From contig PBYS01000008.1 of the NCBI GenBank assembly GCA_002729725.1, positions 1 through 59,140 on the forward strand: DNA of 59,140 nt, written 5' to 3'. Positions within the stretch are counted from its first letter, which is position 1; every line of letters starts with the position of its first letter. A model generated the notes under the pieces. The model ran no database searches. It saw only the letters and a list, made by a program, of their open reading frames with translations, and was not told the DNA's origin. Position numbers and translations under genes: made by a program. This stretch comes from Puniceicoccaceae bacterium (lineage in GTDB: Bacteria; Verrucomicrobiota; Verrucomicrobiia; Opitutales; Coraliomargaritaceae). Shown here piece after piece: positions 46,141 through 55,117 of this stretch.

Positions 46141-49100
46141 CTTGCTGCCAGTGCCTTCAACTCACGATAATCCAGCTTACCAGTGCCGAGCAAGGGTAAG
46201 GCCTCCAAATACTGCCAGTCCTTCGGATTGGGCTTCCATAGATTGGGAATGTCGAGTGCTTTGAGCTGCTCGCGAATGCTGTCCTCGCTCAAGGCGGCTT
46301 CGGTGTGGAAGACACAGAGCTTCTCGCCCTTGCGAGCATCCTCGATCGCGACGACTACCAGGGCATCGGAGCTGAGCCCGAAGGCGCCTTGCAGGGCCTC
46401 TTCCACTGCGCCGTGCGAGATCATCTCGCCCCCGAGCTTGCTGAAGCGTGAGAGTCGCCCAGTGATGGCAAAAAAGCCGTCTACATCCATCAGGCCGATG
46501 TCGCCGGTGTCGTACCAACCGTCCTGCAGCACCGATGCGGTCAGCGCTTCCTTGTTTAAATAGCCCAACATGACGTTGGGGCCTTTGACATAAATCAGGC
46601 CTTCTTCGCCGGGCCCGAGTGTTGCCTTGCTCTCGGGATGCACGATCTTCATCGCCATGCCAGGCAATACTCGGCCGAGGCGTCCCTCGCGATTGCCGGT
46701 CTCTTCGAGATTATCCACCGTCACATTGGGCAGGCTGAGCGCACACACGGGCGAGAGCTCGGTCGCCCCATAGCCTTCGAGCGGTTGCACGCCGAAGCGC
46801 TTTTCAAACATCTGTGCCACGCGTGGCTGTAGTTTTTCGGCTCCGGTGAAGGTGTAGCGTAGGTGCTGCAACTGCTCGGGCTTGATCTTGCGCACGTAGG
46901 CCAGCAAGAAGCTGGGCGTGGTCAACAGAATCGAGGCTCGGTATTTCTCGGCGAGTTGGCCGATCGTTTCGCCTTCGAGTGGATTGCTGTGGCAGGCGGT
47001 GGTGATGCCGGAAAGTAAAGGAAACCAAAGCGTCACGGTATAACCGAAAGAATGGAAGAAGGGCAGGGTGGCCAGCATGACGTCTTCTCGCTTGGGCGTC
47101 ACAACGGAGCGAAAGGACTCGATGTTAGACAGTAAATTATGATGGCTGAGCATCACGCCCTTGGGCTCGGCGGTGGATCCACTGGAAAAGAGTATCGTCG
47201 CCACCTCGTCGGGCTGCACCGGCGAGATACCGGCGATCAACATACGGGCGGGCCAGAAGCGGGCCTTTACGAAGGCGAGTAATTTGGCTGGACCACTCAG
47301 CTCGGCGAGTAGGTCTTCCAAATAGAGCAAATTGTCACCCAATGGTAACTCTGATAGGCGTTCCAGAAATTTACGCGAGGTCAGCACAGTACGGATCTCG
47401 CATTGAGCTTGCGCGGAAGCGACACTGGCGGCGGGCGCGGTGTAATTGAGATTCACGCTAATGCGTCGATCAAGGGTTGTGGCGAGATTGGCCAAGGTGG
47501 CAGCGGTCCCGGTCGGCAGTAAAATGCCAAGACTGCGCTCAGAGGGATCGGTCTGCGCCCGCAAGCGATCTCGCAGTAGTAAACTGGCAATCAGTAGTTC
47601 GCCAAATTTCATCTCGCGTCCCGTGGTATCGGCACTGGCGAGCTTATTCCAGTTGCGACGCACGGAGGCCACCAACTCATGCCCGAGGCTCTTGCGGCGC
47701 TCTTTGACTAGTTCGAAGGACTCCACCGAGAGCTCACTCACGGCCTGCTGCACCTCGAAAGCGCTGGAGCGGGTCGGCAGGGGCTCCCCATAATGCACAC
47801 TGACGGGATAGCGAAAATCCTCACTCAGGCGGATCTTGGGCATGCCTTGATAGAAACTGGACACACTGCCCCAGGCGCCACCGATATAGACGGGGATGAT
47901 GGGGTAGTCCGTTCCTTTGACGATACGTTCGAAGCCCTGCTTGAAAGGACGCATCATGCCGGTGCGGGTCAGCGAACCTTCGGCAAAGATACAGACGAGA
48001 TAACCATCATCGAGTGCCTGCCGAGCGGTCTTGAGCGATTGCAGCAGTTTCTTGGGATTGTCCTGGCTATGTATCAAAATCACCTGCGCCAGATCGATCA
48101 CTTTGCGCGTCAATCGCCCGTAGCCCTCGTATTGCTCACGCGACATCAGCATGCGAATGCGCCGCTGTTGACTGCTCATCACCAACACTGCATCCATCAA
48201 ACTGACATGATTACAGACCAACAATCCTGGGCCATTTGCTGGCAAATTATGCAGCCCACGCACCTGAAAGCGGTAACAGGCATGCGTAATCAGCATCACA
48301 ATGAACTTAATAAAAAAGTCCGGCAGCACCCATAAACTGAAAACCGCCAAGCCGAGGATCAAACAAGCCAACAACAAAAAGCCATTCTGCGCGCTGCCGC
48401 CCAACACGGCCCCGTTCAAATAGATCAAGCCACTCGCCAACAGGATGCCCAACCAGCTCATAAAGGAGTTCGTCGCTTGAATCGCCCCGACACGATCCTC
48501 GGGGCTGCGGTATTGAATGAAGGCCTGCAGCGGGACGATGAACAGCCCAGCCGCAAAGCCGAGTACTGCCATACTGATGGCCGAGAGCCAAATATTGCCC
48601 TCTGCCATCAAACCCAAGGTAGCGAGACTTAAACTCATCAGCAGCGCGCCCACCGGCACGATGCCAAACTCGATCCCGCGCCCACTTAACCAGCCCGCCG
48701 TGGTCGAGCCCACACCGATCCCGATAGCGGTCAGCAGAAACAAGCGTGTCGCCGCCTCAGGCGTCAGCCCCAAGTGCTGCTCCCCGTAATCCAGCACATT
48801 CAGCTGAATAAATGCGGCCGCCAAAGAGAAGACCGCCAAGGCCAAGACCGCCAGTGTCAGAAAGCCGTCCTTACGAATTTCCAAACTGGTGCGAAAGACC
48901 GAGCCAAAGCCATTTAAGCTCAACTGACGACTCGGATGCGCCGGCGTGGGCGCAATCTGCCAAGAGGCCAAAAAGCCCAGCCCGGCAATCACGAGACACA
49001 CACATGCCGCCAAACTGAAATTGCCCTCACTGAGCAAACTCAACTCCGGCGCCAGCACGGTGCCGCAAATAATCGCGAGAAAGGTAAACAACTGCAGCGA

Positions 49101-49532
49101 ACCATTCGCCTTCGAGAGCTGCTCGGAATCCACCTGCTCCGGCAAGATGCCATATTTACAAGGCCCGAAGAAAGCACTCTGCGCTGACATCAAAAACATC
49201 GTGACATACAACATCGCGGGACTTTGAAGCGAAAGCGCAGCAATCCCAAAGCCCATCACCACCAGTTCCACCAGCTTCAGGATCACGATCAGCTTACGCT
49301 TACTAAATTTATCCGCAAAGTTGCCCGCAATCGGCACGATCAGCAAAAAGGGCAGGGCAAACACCAGTCCCACCGAAGCCAAAATGCCCGCCGAGGAAGC
49401 CTCCCCCTTCCAAGCGATCAAGGCATAGACCATCAGCAGCTTGAAAATATTATCATTCATCGCCCCACCAAACTGCGTGAGGTTATGCCACCAAAAGGTC
49501 TTGGGGAGCGCTTGAGAAGAGTTAGTTATCAT
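46137..49532 (-). CDS. aas: LplT-PlsC-Aas fusion: lysophospholipid transporter/acyltransferase/acyl-ACP synthetase
   Basis: 1131 aa from ATG 49532; a further ATG at 49556 falls inside a repeat and is less likely. Residues 1-400 are an MFS transporter (LplT-like, WWHNLTQFGGAMNDNIFKLLM). Residues about 430-620 are a PlsC acyltransferase with NHVSLMDAV (H-x4-D) and FAEGSLTRTGMM. The C-terminal part is an AMP-binding ligase with ILFSSGSTAEPKGVMLSHHNLL, GYGATELSPV, YDTGDIGLMD and a final TGKLDYRE. In E. coli LplT and Aas are separate and together re-acylate lysophosphatidylethanolamine imported across the inner membrane; here all three parts are one chain. The stop overlaps a GTAG-ended repeat. 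Confidence 0.92.
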   Translation of the reverse strand: MITNSSQALPKTFWWHNLTQFGGAMNDNIFKLLMVYALIAWKGEASSAGILASVGLVFALPFLLIVPIAGNFADKFSKRKLIVILKLVELVVMGFGIAALSLQSPAMLYVTMFLMSAQSAFFGPCKYGILPEQVDSEQLSKANGSLQLFTFLAIICGTVLAPELSLLSEGNFSLAACVCLVIAGLGFLASWQIAPTPAHPSRQLSLNGFGSVFRTSLEIRKDGFLTLAVLALAVFSLAAAFIQLNVLDYGEQHLGLTPEAATRLFLLTAIGIGVGSTTAGWLSGRGIEFGIVPVGALLMSLSLATLGLMAEGNIWLSAISMAVLGFAAGLFIVPLQAFIQYRSPEDRVGAIQATNSFMSWLGILLASGLIYLNGAVLGGSAQNGFLLLACLILGLAVFSLWVLPDFFIKFIVMLITHACYRFQVRGLHNLPANGPGLLVCNHVSLMDAVLVMSSQQRRIRMLMSREQYEGYGRLTRKVIDLAQVILIHSQDNPKKLLQSLKTARQALDDGYLVCIFAEGSLTRTGMMRPFKQGFERIVKGTDYPIIPVYIGGAWGSVSSFYQGMPKIRLSEDFRYPVSVHYGEPLPTRSSAFEVQQAVSELSVESFELVKERRKSLGHELVASVRRNWNKLASADTTGREMKFGELLIASLLLRDRLRAQTDPSERSLGILLPTGTAATLANLATTLDRRISVNLNYTAPAASVASAQAQCEIRTVLTSRKFLERLSELPLGDNLLYLEDLLAELSGPAKLLAFVKARFWPARMLIAGISPVQPDEVATILFSSGSTAEPKGVMLSHHNLLSNIESFRSVVTPKREDVMLATLPFFHSFGYTVTLWFPLLSGITTACHSNPLEGETIGQLAEKYRASILLTTPSFLLAYVRKIKPEQLQHLRYTFTGAEKLQPRVAQMFEKRFGVQPLEGYGATELSPVCALSLPNVTVDNLEETGNREGRLGRVLPGMAMKIVHPESKATLGPGEEGLIYVKGPNVMLGYLNKEALTASVLQDGWYDTGDIGLMDVDGFFAITGRLSRFSKLGGEMISHGAVEEALQGAFGLSSDALVVVAIEDARKGEKLCVFHTEAALSEDSIREQLKALDIPNLWKPNPKDWQYLEALPLLGTGKLDYRELKALAAR

Positions 49533-49543
49533 AGATAGAATAT

Positions 49544-49569
49544 GTAGGGGCTTCACTTGTGACGCCCGC
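49544..49569 (+). repeat. GTAG-type repeat, family A, single copy
   Basis: GTAGGGGCTTCACTTGTGAC followed by GCCCGC. The stem differs from the 56393 copy, but the change keeps pairing (TCAC with GTGA instead of CGAC with GTCA). It lies 11 bp upstream of the aas start. Confidence 0.6.
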
Positions 49570-49680
49570 CGAGCCTAAGAGCCGGTCCACTGCCTAATTT
49601 AAGTTAATTCAGTGCGAATCAACGCAGCAAGATGAATGGGCTTGTATATTTTATGGGTGAAAGTAGTAAAAAACCACACA

Positions 49681-50478
49681 ATGAGATTAACAGCTATAAT
49701 ATCATTCGCCTTTTTGACGATCGCGTCATCTTTAAGTGCGAGCATTGCCTTAGCAACAGCGATCGAAGATGCTTACGCTTTAGCGGCTCAACCGGACACA
49801 GTCTTCAATAATGAACAACTGCTAGTGAAACGTGAACGCAACAATGGTAGTGTCAGCCGTAAGACATGGATTAAATTCGACCTATCCTCCTTCAGCCTTA
49901 GCGCGAGCACTGGTGCGACTTTGAACCTCAAAATTTCAGATCCTGTCTATGACCCCTCGAGCCCAAGCAGTCACTCTGTGAATGTATACGCGCTAAACGC
50001 AAATTTCACTGCGAGTGCAGGGGAATTGGGAAGTGATTGGACAGATGAACTACTGACTTTCAACAACGCTCCAGGTAATGACAGCAGTTACCACTCAACT
50101 GATTCAAGCGATACAAGCTTCCTTGGATCATTTACCACACAATCTAGCGGCCCCACGTCTAATGTCGGAACGATTTACTCTTTTGAATTTAACAATTTGA
50201 GCACGTATACGAATTCGGGTGATTCTACCATTACCTTGATCCTGACGACCAGTTCCCCCGGAGATTCCAACCTGAAATTCGCATCGAGTGAAAACATCCA
50301 GATCGCAGAAGCACTGAATAACGACGGTGATCCTAACAATGATATACCAGCGGTCACTGGGCCAGAGTTACAATTTTCAGTGGTGCCAGAACCTGCCCAC
50401 GCAACCTTGCTGTTAGGCTTAGCAGCAGGCTGGCTTGTCAGTCGTCGAAAGCTTGGCGGAGTGGGCCCCCGATTATAA
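49681..50478 (+). CDS. PEP-CTERM sorting-domain secreted protein
   Basis: 265 aa from ATG 49681 (a longer frame starts at 49636 but has no signal peptide at its start). Signal peptide MRLTAIISFAFLTIASSLSA. The body resembles the DNRLRE/carbohydrate-surface-type beta domain with the pattern RKTWIKFDLSSFSL and TLNLKISDPVYDP. The C-terminus is a PEP-CTERM signal: VVPEPAHATLLLGLAAGWLV then SRRK. Such proteins are cut by exosortase and exported with exopolysaccharide (family knowledge). No exosortase gene is in this window. Stand-alone gene. Confidence 0.85.
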   Translation: MRLTAIISFAFLTIASSLSASIALATAIEDAYALAAQPDTVFNNEQLLVKRERNNGSVSRKTWIKFDLSSFSLSASTGATLNLKISDPVYDPSSPSSHSVNVYALNANFTASAGELGSDWTDELLTFNNAPGNDSSYHSTDSSDTSFLGSFTTQSSGPTSNVGTIYSFEFNNLSTYTNSGDSTITLILTTSSPGDSNLKFASSENIQIAEALNNDGDPNNDIPAVTGPELQFSVVPEPAHATLLLGLAAGWLVSRRKLGGVGPRL

Positions 50479-50609
50479 GAAAGCGGCCGATTTCTGTCAG
50501 AAAGATTTCGCATGCTCCAGAAAATTCAGCCTTGAACCCTTGCAGAGTTATTTCAGCGTAGCGCGTTTCCCTGTGACGCACTATTCGCAGGGCCTTTTGC
50601 TCCACATAC

Positions 50610-52652
50610 ATGGCTCTCCCTTTCTCCAGAAAAAAAAGCTCCCTCCGCCTGATGAAGGCGGGGATTAGTCGCTTGGTGGATACCATCGAGGCGATGAAGG
50701 AGAGCGTTGCGGGCGCTGACGAAGAGGAAGAAGAAATCGAATACGAGTGGGTGGAGTATGAGGTTGACGACAACCATGTGCTGGAAGACGACGAAGTCCT
50801 CGCTGAAGATCTGGTAGATTCTGAAGAAATTGACGAAATTGACGAAGACGGAGCTGACCAAACCTTCGAAGAAGATGAGGACGATGCCTTGCCTGACACC
50901 ATCGTCAGCGAAGCGGAAAAGGAACAAGCGGTCATGGCGGCCGAAGCGGCTGAACTGGCCACCTGGCGCACGGAGCTCGACGCACTACTCAAAGACCGCG
51001 AAGAACGCAGCGCATATTTTAAAACCTACCTAAGCGATAGCGAAGCTCGCTTTCAGCGCATGCTCGCAAACACCCGTGCCCAACTGGCTGGCGAAGATCC
51101 ACGCTCGCGTGAAATCGCCGAAGAAGCGGCTAAAGTGGCTGCCGAGGACGCCTTAGCCGCCGAAGCCGCACCTGAGCCGGAACCGATCGTACAACCGGTT
51201 GATCTTTCCGAATACCAGGTGCCGACCATTGAACTGTTGGACAAGCCGAATATTAGCTCGGTCACTTTGGTCACACCGGAAGCGCTGGAAGCTCAGAAAA
51301 ATGCGCTACAAGATGCGATTGATAGCTTCGCTGTCGATGCTCACGTCTATGACGCCCTGATTGGCCCGCGCATTACTCAATTCCGCGTGCAACCTGGTAT
51401 GGGCGTGCGGGTTGAGTCGATCGTCGCCCTACAAAAGAATATCGCACTGGCTCTAGCCACCACCAATATCCGCATGCAAGCCCCGATCCCGGGCGAACCT
51501 TTTGTCGGTATCGAAATTGGTAATAGCAATTCTGTGCCGATTGCCCTGCGCACCCTGCTACAGTCCAAGGCCTGGCGTGATTGTGACTACGAGATCCCCC
51601 TCATCATGGGCCTCGATATCCAAGGCAAGCCAATCATTACCGACCTGGCCAAAGCTCCCCACCTCTTAATCGCAGGTGCCACAGGTAGTGGTAAATCGGT
51701 CTGTATGAGCACGCTGATCCTCAGTATGCTCTACAAGTTCAAGCCAGATGAGCTGGAACTGGTCTTGATCGACCCTAAGCGGGTGGAATTTGGCCTTTTC
51801 CGCCAAGTGCCGCACCTGATCCACTCCGTGGTGGCCGATGCCAAGCCTGCGGTGCAAGTGCTCAAGTGGGTGGTCGCCGAAATGGAACGCCGCTACGAAG
51901 TGCTGGCCGAAAAGCAGGTGCGTAATATCGCCGGTTATAATGAAAAAGCCGCAGCCGAAGGCTTTAAGAAGATGCCCTTTACGGTCGTGATTATCGACGA
52001 GTTGGCCGACCTGATGATGACTTCCAAGGGCGACGCCGAAGGCGCACTGGCTCGGATCGCTCAGCTCTCGCGCGCCGTCGGTATCCATACCATCGTGGCC
52101 ACCCAGCGCCCGAGTGTGAACGTCATTACGGGTATTATTAAGGCCAATTTCCCCACACGTATCGCTTTCCAAGTCTCCTCCAATGTGGACTCGCGCACCA
52201 TTCTGGACTGCAAGGGCGCCGAAAGCCTGCTCGGCCGTGGTGACTTCCTCTTCAATCCGCCGGGCATTGCGCGGCTGATTCGTATCCAAAGCCCGATGGT
52301 GGAAGATCATGAAATCATTCAAGTGGTGGAGCACATTTCGGGTCAACGCCTGCCGGAATTCCGCGTCGACCTCAGCACGGTCGCCCCGGTTGATCAAGGC
52401 GGCACCCAAATGGGCATCGAAAGTATCGAGGGCGAAGACGACGAAGCGCTCCTAAAGAAAGCCATGCTCACCGTCGCCGAAAGCCAAAAGGCCAGCACCA
52501 GCTTCCTACAACGTCGCCTGCGCATCGGCTACAACCGCGCCGCGCTCTTAATGGAAGAACTGGAAGACCGCATGCATGTCGGCCCACAAAATGGCTCCAC
52601 GCCGCGTGAGGTCTTTATCACCCCTGAGGAGGTCGAATGGTGCAAGAAATAG
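50610..52652 (+). CDS. ftsK: Soluble FtsK/SpoIIIE-type DNA translocase
   Basis: 680 aa. The motor is complete: Walker A AGATGSGKSVCMSTLI (near 355), Walker B VVIIDELADLMM (near 460), ATQRPSVNVITGIIKANFPTRIAFQVSS, and a C-terminal winged-helix gamma domain (about 610-670, STSFLQRRLRIGYNRAALLMEELE) that reads polar KOPS-like sequences. The usual four-helix membrane domain is missing; instead residues 30-110 are strongly acidic (many Glu/Asp runs) and 110-190 are Ala/Glu-rich. Tethering to the division septum must therefore occur another way, or the gene may be a second, cytoplasmic copy. Its end overlaps the next gene by 16 bp. Confidence 0.9.
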   Translation: MALPFSRKKSSLRLMKAGISRLVDTIEAMKESVAGADEEEEEIEYEWVEYEVDDNHVLEDDEVLAEDLVDSEEIDEIDEDGADQTFEEDEDDALPDTIVSEAEKEQAVMAAEAAELATWRTELDALLKDREERSAYFKTYLSDSEARFQRMLANTRAQLAGEDPRSREIAEEAAKVAAEDALAAEAAPEPEPIVQPVDLSEYQVPTIELLDKPNISSVTLVTPEALEAQKNALQDAIDSFAVDAHVYDALIGPRITQFRVQPGMGVRVESIVALQKNIALALATTNIRMQAPIPGEPFVGIEIGNSNSVPIALRTLLQSKAWRDCDYEIPLIMGLDIQGKPIITDLAKAPHLLIAGATGSGKSVCMSTLILSMLYKFKPDELELVLIDPKRVEFGLFRQVPHLIHSVVADAKPAVQVLKWVVAEMERRYEVLAEKQVRNIAGYNEKAAAEGFKKMPFTVVIIDELADLMMTSKGDAEGALARIAQLSRAVGIHTIVATQRPSVNVITGIIKANFPTRIAFQVSSNVDSRTILDCKGAESLLGRGDFLFNPPGIARLIRIQSPMVEDHEIIQVVEHISGQRLPEFRVDLSTVAPVDQGGTQMGIESIEGEDDEALLKKAMLTVAESQKASTSFLQRRLRIGYNRAALLMEELEDRMHVGPQNGSTPREVFITPEEVEWCKK

Positions 52653-54154
52653 AAACCTGCGAGGATTTGGTGGCGCAAATCGATGAGCTTGGCGTCGAGG
52701 CGACCGTGCGGGCGCATCGCAAGCCGCCCTTGCTCACGCGTATCTTGCGCGACCTCTACGATCTCTATCACGATCAAGACCGCTACCTCAGCTTTCTCGC
52801 GCACTATCCACTGATTCCCTCCGATCTGGCTGAGCAGATCGCCAGCAGCTTGAATCCGGAGAAGGTCGACATCGCGATTGGCTTGGCCGGCAATCCGCGG
52901 TGTCCGCAGCAATCACTGCAACGCCTGACCCAACACCCACAAGTCGCCGTCCGCCACGCCCTCGCCGCGAACCCAAACCTCACGCCTAAGGAATTTCAAA
53001 CGCTGGTCACCGACGAAAACGAGTTCGTCCGCGCCACACTCGCGCAAAACTCGGCTCTGCCCAATCCTTTGCAATTCTTACTGGCGGACGACGCTTCCAG
53101 CGCTGTGCGCATCGCTCTGAGCGAACGTAAAAACCTCGATACCGATGTGGCCGTGCACCTTGCCAATAGCGACGACAGCCTAGTCAGCGCTGCCACCATC
53201 CTCAACTTCTCATCCGACGAAGAACTACTCCAGCTCTGGGCCGATCAAAATAAACAACACCAACAATTGCTCCTGCTACGACGTAATAAAGCGCTACCAG
53301 CACCTGTTAGCGCAGCCTTACGCACCTCGCCCCACGCATTCGTATCTCGCACCGCGCTCAAAGGCAGCGAACTATCCGGCCCCGAAATGCTCTATCTCGC
53401 CGAATCAGAAGATAGCCGGGATCGCATCTTTCTCGCAGAACAAGCGGACCTACCAGCCAGCATTCAACGCCTGCTTGCACAAGACACTTCGCCGCGCGTG
53501 CGCCGTCGCTTAGCTGGCAACCACGCCATCCATGAGGCGATCGCACTCCATATCGCTGCCTCCAACGATCTCAACGCGATACGCACTCTGGCGAAAAATC
53601 GCGCGACCAGCGATGCCACCCTCAGCGAGCTCTGCCAACACCCCGACGACGACATTGCCCTGCTGGTTGCTTATCGCGATGACTTGGCCAGCGATCACTA
53701 CGATCTGCTCATCAACCATCGAGAGTCACTGGTCGTAGCCGAGCACCTCGCCTATCAAGAAATCAACTACGATCGTTTCAGGGAAAAAGTCGCACAACAG
53801 CTCGCCATACACCCCGCACCCAGTGTGCGGGCCTTCGTGGCTCGTTCGGCTCAACTCACCGAAGCACTCAAAAATACACTCAGCAAGGACCCCAGCCCGC
53901 AAGTTCGCCGTCAACTCGCCAGTAACCCCAGCCTAAGTGAACACCTACTGCGCAGCCTTTTCAACGACTCGGACCGCAAAGTAGTTTTTGCCGCCGAAGA
54001 AAACTTTGCCCAGCGCATCCGCAAGCAACAACGCGAACAAACACAAACAGACGCCTCACAACCTGAGCCTAAGCCCGAACAAACAACTTCCAAAGCAGAG
54101 CGCCCACGTAAAGGAGCCCTCTTTAATAAAATCGCCAATTTCTTTAACGACTAA
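52637..54154 (+). CDS. Leucine-rich-variant (LRV) repeat protein
   Basis: 505 aa. A series of about 10-15 repeats of the LRV type: LAANPNLTPKEFQTLVTDENEFVRATLAQN, LRVR-like VRRRLAGNHAIHEAIAL and VRAFVARSAQLTEAL, VRRQLASNPSLSEHLLRSL. LRV proteins form a helical solenoid that binds protein partners, function otherwise unknown. The C-terminus is Gln/Lys/Glu-rich. The start ATG 52637 has a good GAGGAGGT Shine-Dalgarno and lies inside ftsK, so it is translationally coupled to the translocase. It could be an adaptor of this soluble FtsK. Confidence 0.75.
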   Translation: MVQEIETCEDLVAQIDELGVEATVRAHRKPPLLTRILRDLYDLYHDQDRYLSFLAHYPLIPSDLAEQIASSLNPEKVDIAIGLAGNPRCPQQSLQRLTQHPQVAVRHALAANPNLTPKEFQTLVTDENEFVRATLAQNSALPNPLQFLLADDASSAVRIALSERKNLDTDVAVHLANSDDSLVSAATILNFSSDEELLQLWADQNKQHQQLLLLRRNKALPAPVSAALRTSPHAFVSRTALKGSELSGPEMLYLAESEDSRDRIFLAEQADLPASIQRLLAQDTSPRVRRRLAGNHAIHEAIALHIAASNDLNAIRTLAKNRATSDATLSELCQHPDDDIALLVAYRDDLASDHYDLLINHRESLVVAEHLAYQEINYDRFREKVAQQLAIHPAPSVRAFVARSAQLTEALKNTLSKDPSPQVRRQLASNPSLSEHLLRSLFNDSDRKVVFAAEENFAQRIRKQQREQTQTDASQPEPKPEQTTSKAERPRKGALFNKIANFFND

Positions 54155-54171
54155 TTTCAACCAATCAAATT

Positions 54172-54579
54172 ATGGCTAAAAAACCACAAAAGCTCATCCC
54201 CTTGACGATGACAGAGATCATTCTCCGCGGCGACGCTGAGACGATCCGCCAGGCACTCGAAGCCCGCATCCAGATTGATACACTGCTGGAAGAACGCGAG
54301 GCCGCCTACCAACGCATCGCCGAACTCGAAACTCAAGTCTGCGAAATCGTCGGCGAAGACGGCGTCTTCCCATTCCCAGAGCCACCCATGCCCGTCGCCA
54401 CCTTTACTGCATCCGCTTCGCCCGTAAAGAAAAAGGCGGCTCCCAAGCCAGCGCCTGTCGTGAAAAAGGAAGAGGAAGCTCCAAAGCCTGCAGACGACGC
54501 AGCTAAGTCTGACACGTCCGACAAATCCGACGACGCAGCCAGCGCCAAGGAAGACGAGTCAAAGACCGACGACGCGTAA
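54172..54579 (+). CDS. Small coiled-coil protein, unknown function (paralogue 1)
   Basis: 135 aa, not recognised. Residues 20-60 form a coiled coil (ALEARIQIDTLLEEREAAYQRIAELETQV), then a GEDGVFPFPEPP motif, then a low-complexity Ala/Lys/Asp/Ser tail. The coiled coil plus PF(x)EPP arrangement reappears in the next gene, so the two are tandem duplicates. 17 bp after the LRV gene, same direction. Confidence 0.6.
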   Translation: MAKKPQKLIPLTMTEIILRGDAETIRQALEARIQIDTLLEEREAAYQRIAELETQVCEIVGEDGVFPFPEPPMPVATFTASASPVKKKAAPKPAPVVKKEEEAPKPADDAAKSDTSDKSDDAASAKEDESKTDDA

Positions 54580-54591
54580 GCGTTCGCCTGC

Positions 54592-55005
54592 ATGTCGGCC
54601 TCTCCCGAAGAGCTCATCGCCATCAACAGCCTCCTGATACAACGGGAAGCTGAGCTTGCGCGTGTGCACATAACAGAGAGCCGAATCAACGAACTTCTAG
54701 GGGACAGCTACCCCTTCGAAGCCCCCAGCGTCACCTTGCCCTCAAGTATCAAGAAAAAGGCCGCCAAGCCCAAGAAGAGCAAAGCCAAGCAAGTCGCATT
54801 CAAACCTCGCCGCCTCAATCTAGGTGAGGTCGCCTACCAGATCACTTGGACAGAAAAAGGCCAAACCAGCGAACAAAACGCCACCGACCTAAAGCACCTC
54901 AACAGCCTGCTACACGAGCCACTCCCCGGCATGAAACTGCTCAAAGTCCAAACCATAGATATTGACGGAGCCTCAGTAGAAACACTCTACGACGCGACTT
55001 TCTAG
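54592..55005 (+). CDS. Small coiled-coil protein, unknown function (paralogue 2)
   Basis: 137 aa. The N-terminus INSLLIQREAELARVHITESRINELLGDSYPFEAP parallels the first paralogue (LLxxRE..., then PF-x-E/P). After a Lys-rich linker (SSIKKKAAKPKKSKAK) it has its own C-terminal domain (LNLGEVAYQITWTEKGQTSEQ and a second strand part) that resembles nothing I know. It is the last gene of the ftsK-LRV run, 12 bp after paralogue 1. Confidence 0.6.
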   Translation: MSASPEELIAINSLLIQREAELARVHITESRINELLGDSYPFEAPSVTLPSSIKKKAAKPKKSKAKQVAFKPRRLNLGEVAYQITWTEKGQTSEQNATDLKHLNSLLHEPLPGMKLLKVQTIDIDGASVETLYDATF

Positions 55006-55017
55006 CATTGGTTAAGC

Positions 55018-55042
55018 TTGGGACGCGACTTGTCACGCCCGC
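55018..55042 (+). repeat. Degenerate GTAG-type repeat, family A
   Basis: GGACGCGACTTGTCACGCCC (55021-55040) keeps the family A core CGCGACTTGTCACGCCCGC, but the GTAG foot is lost. It lies in the 112-bp space between convergent transcription units. Confidence 0.5.
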
Positions 55043-55117
55043 CGATTTACAGGCACAGATCCTACGCAGTCACGACAAGCCAGAAAAGAACGAGCCGTAC
55101 AAAGACATCCCCCCACA

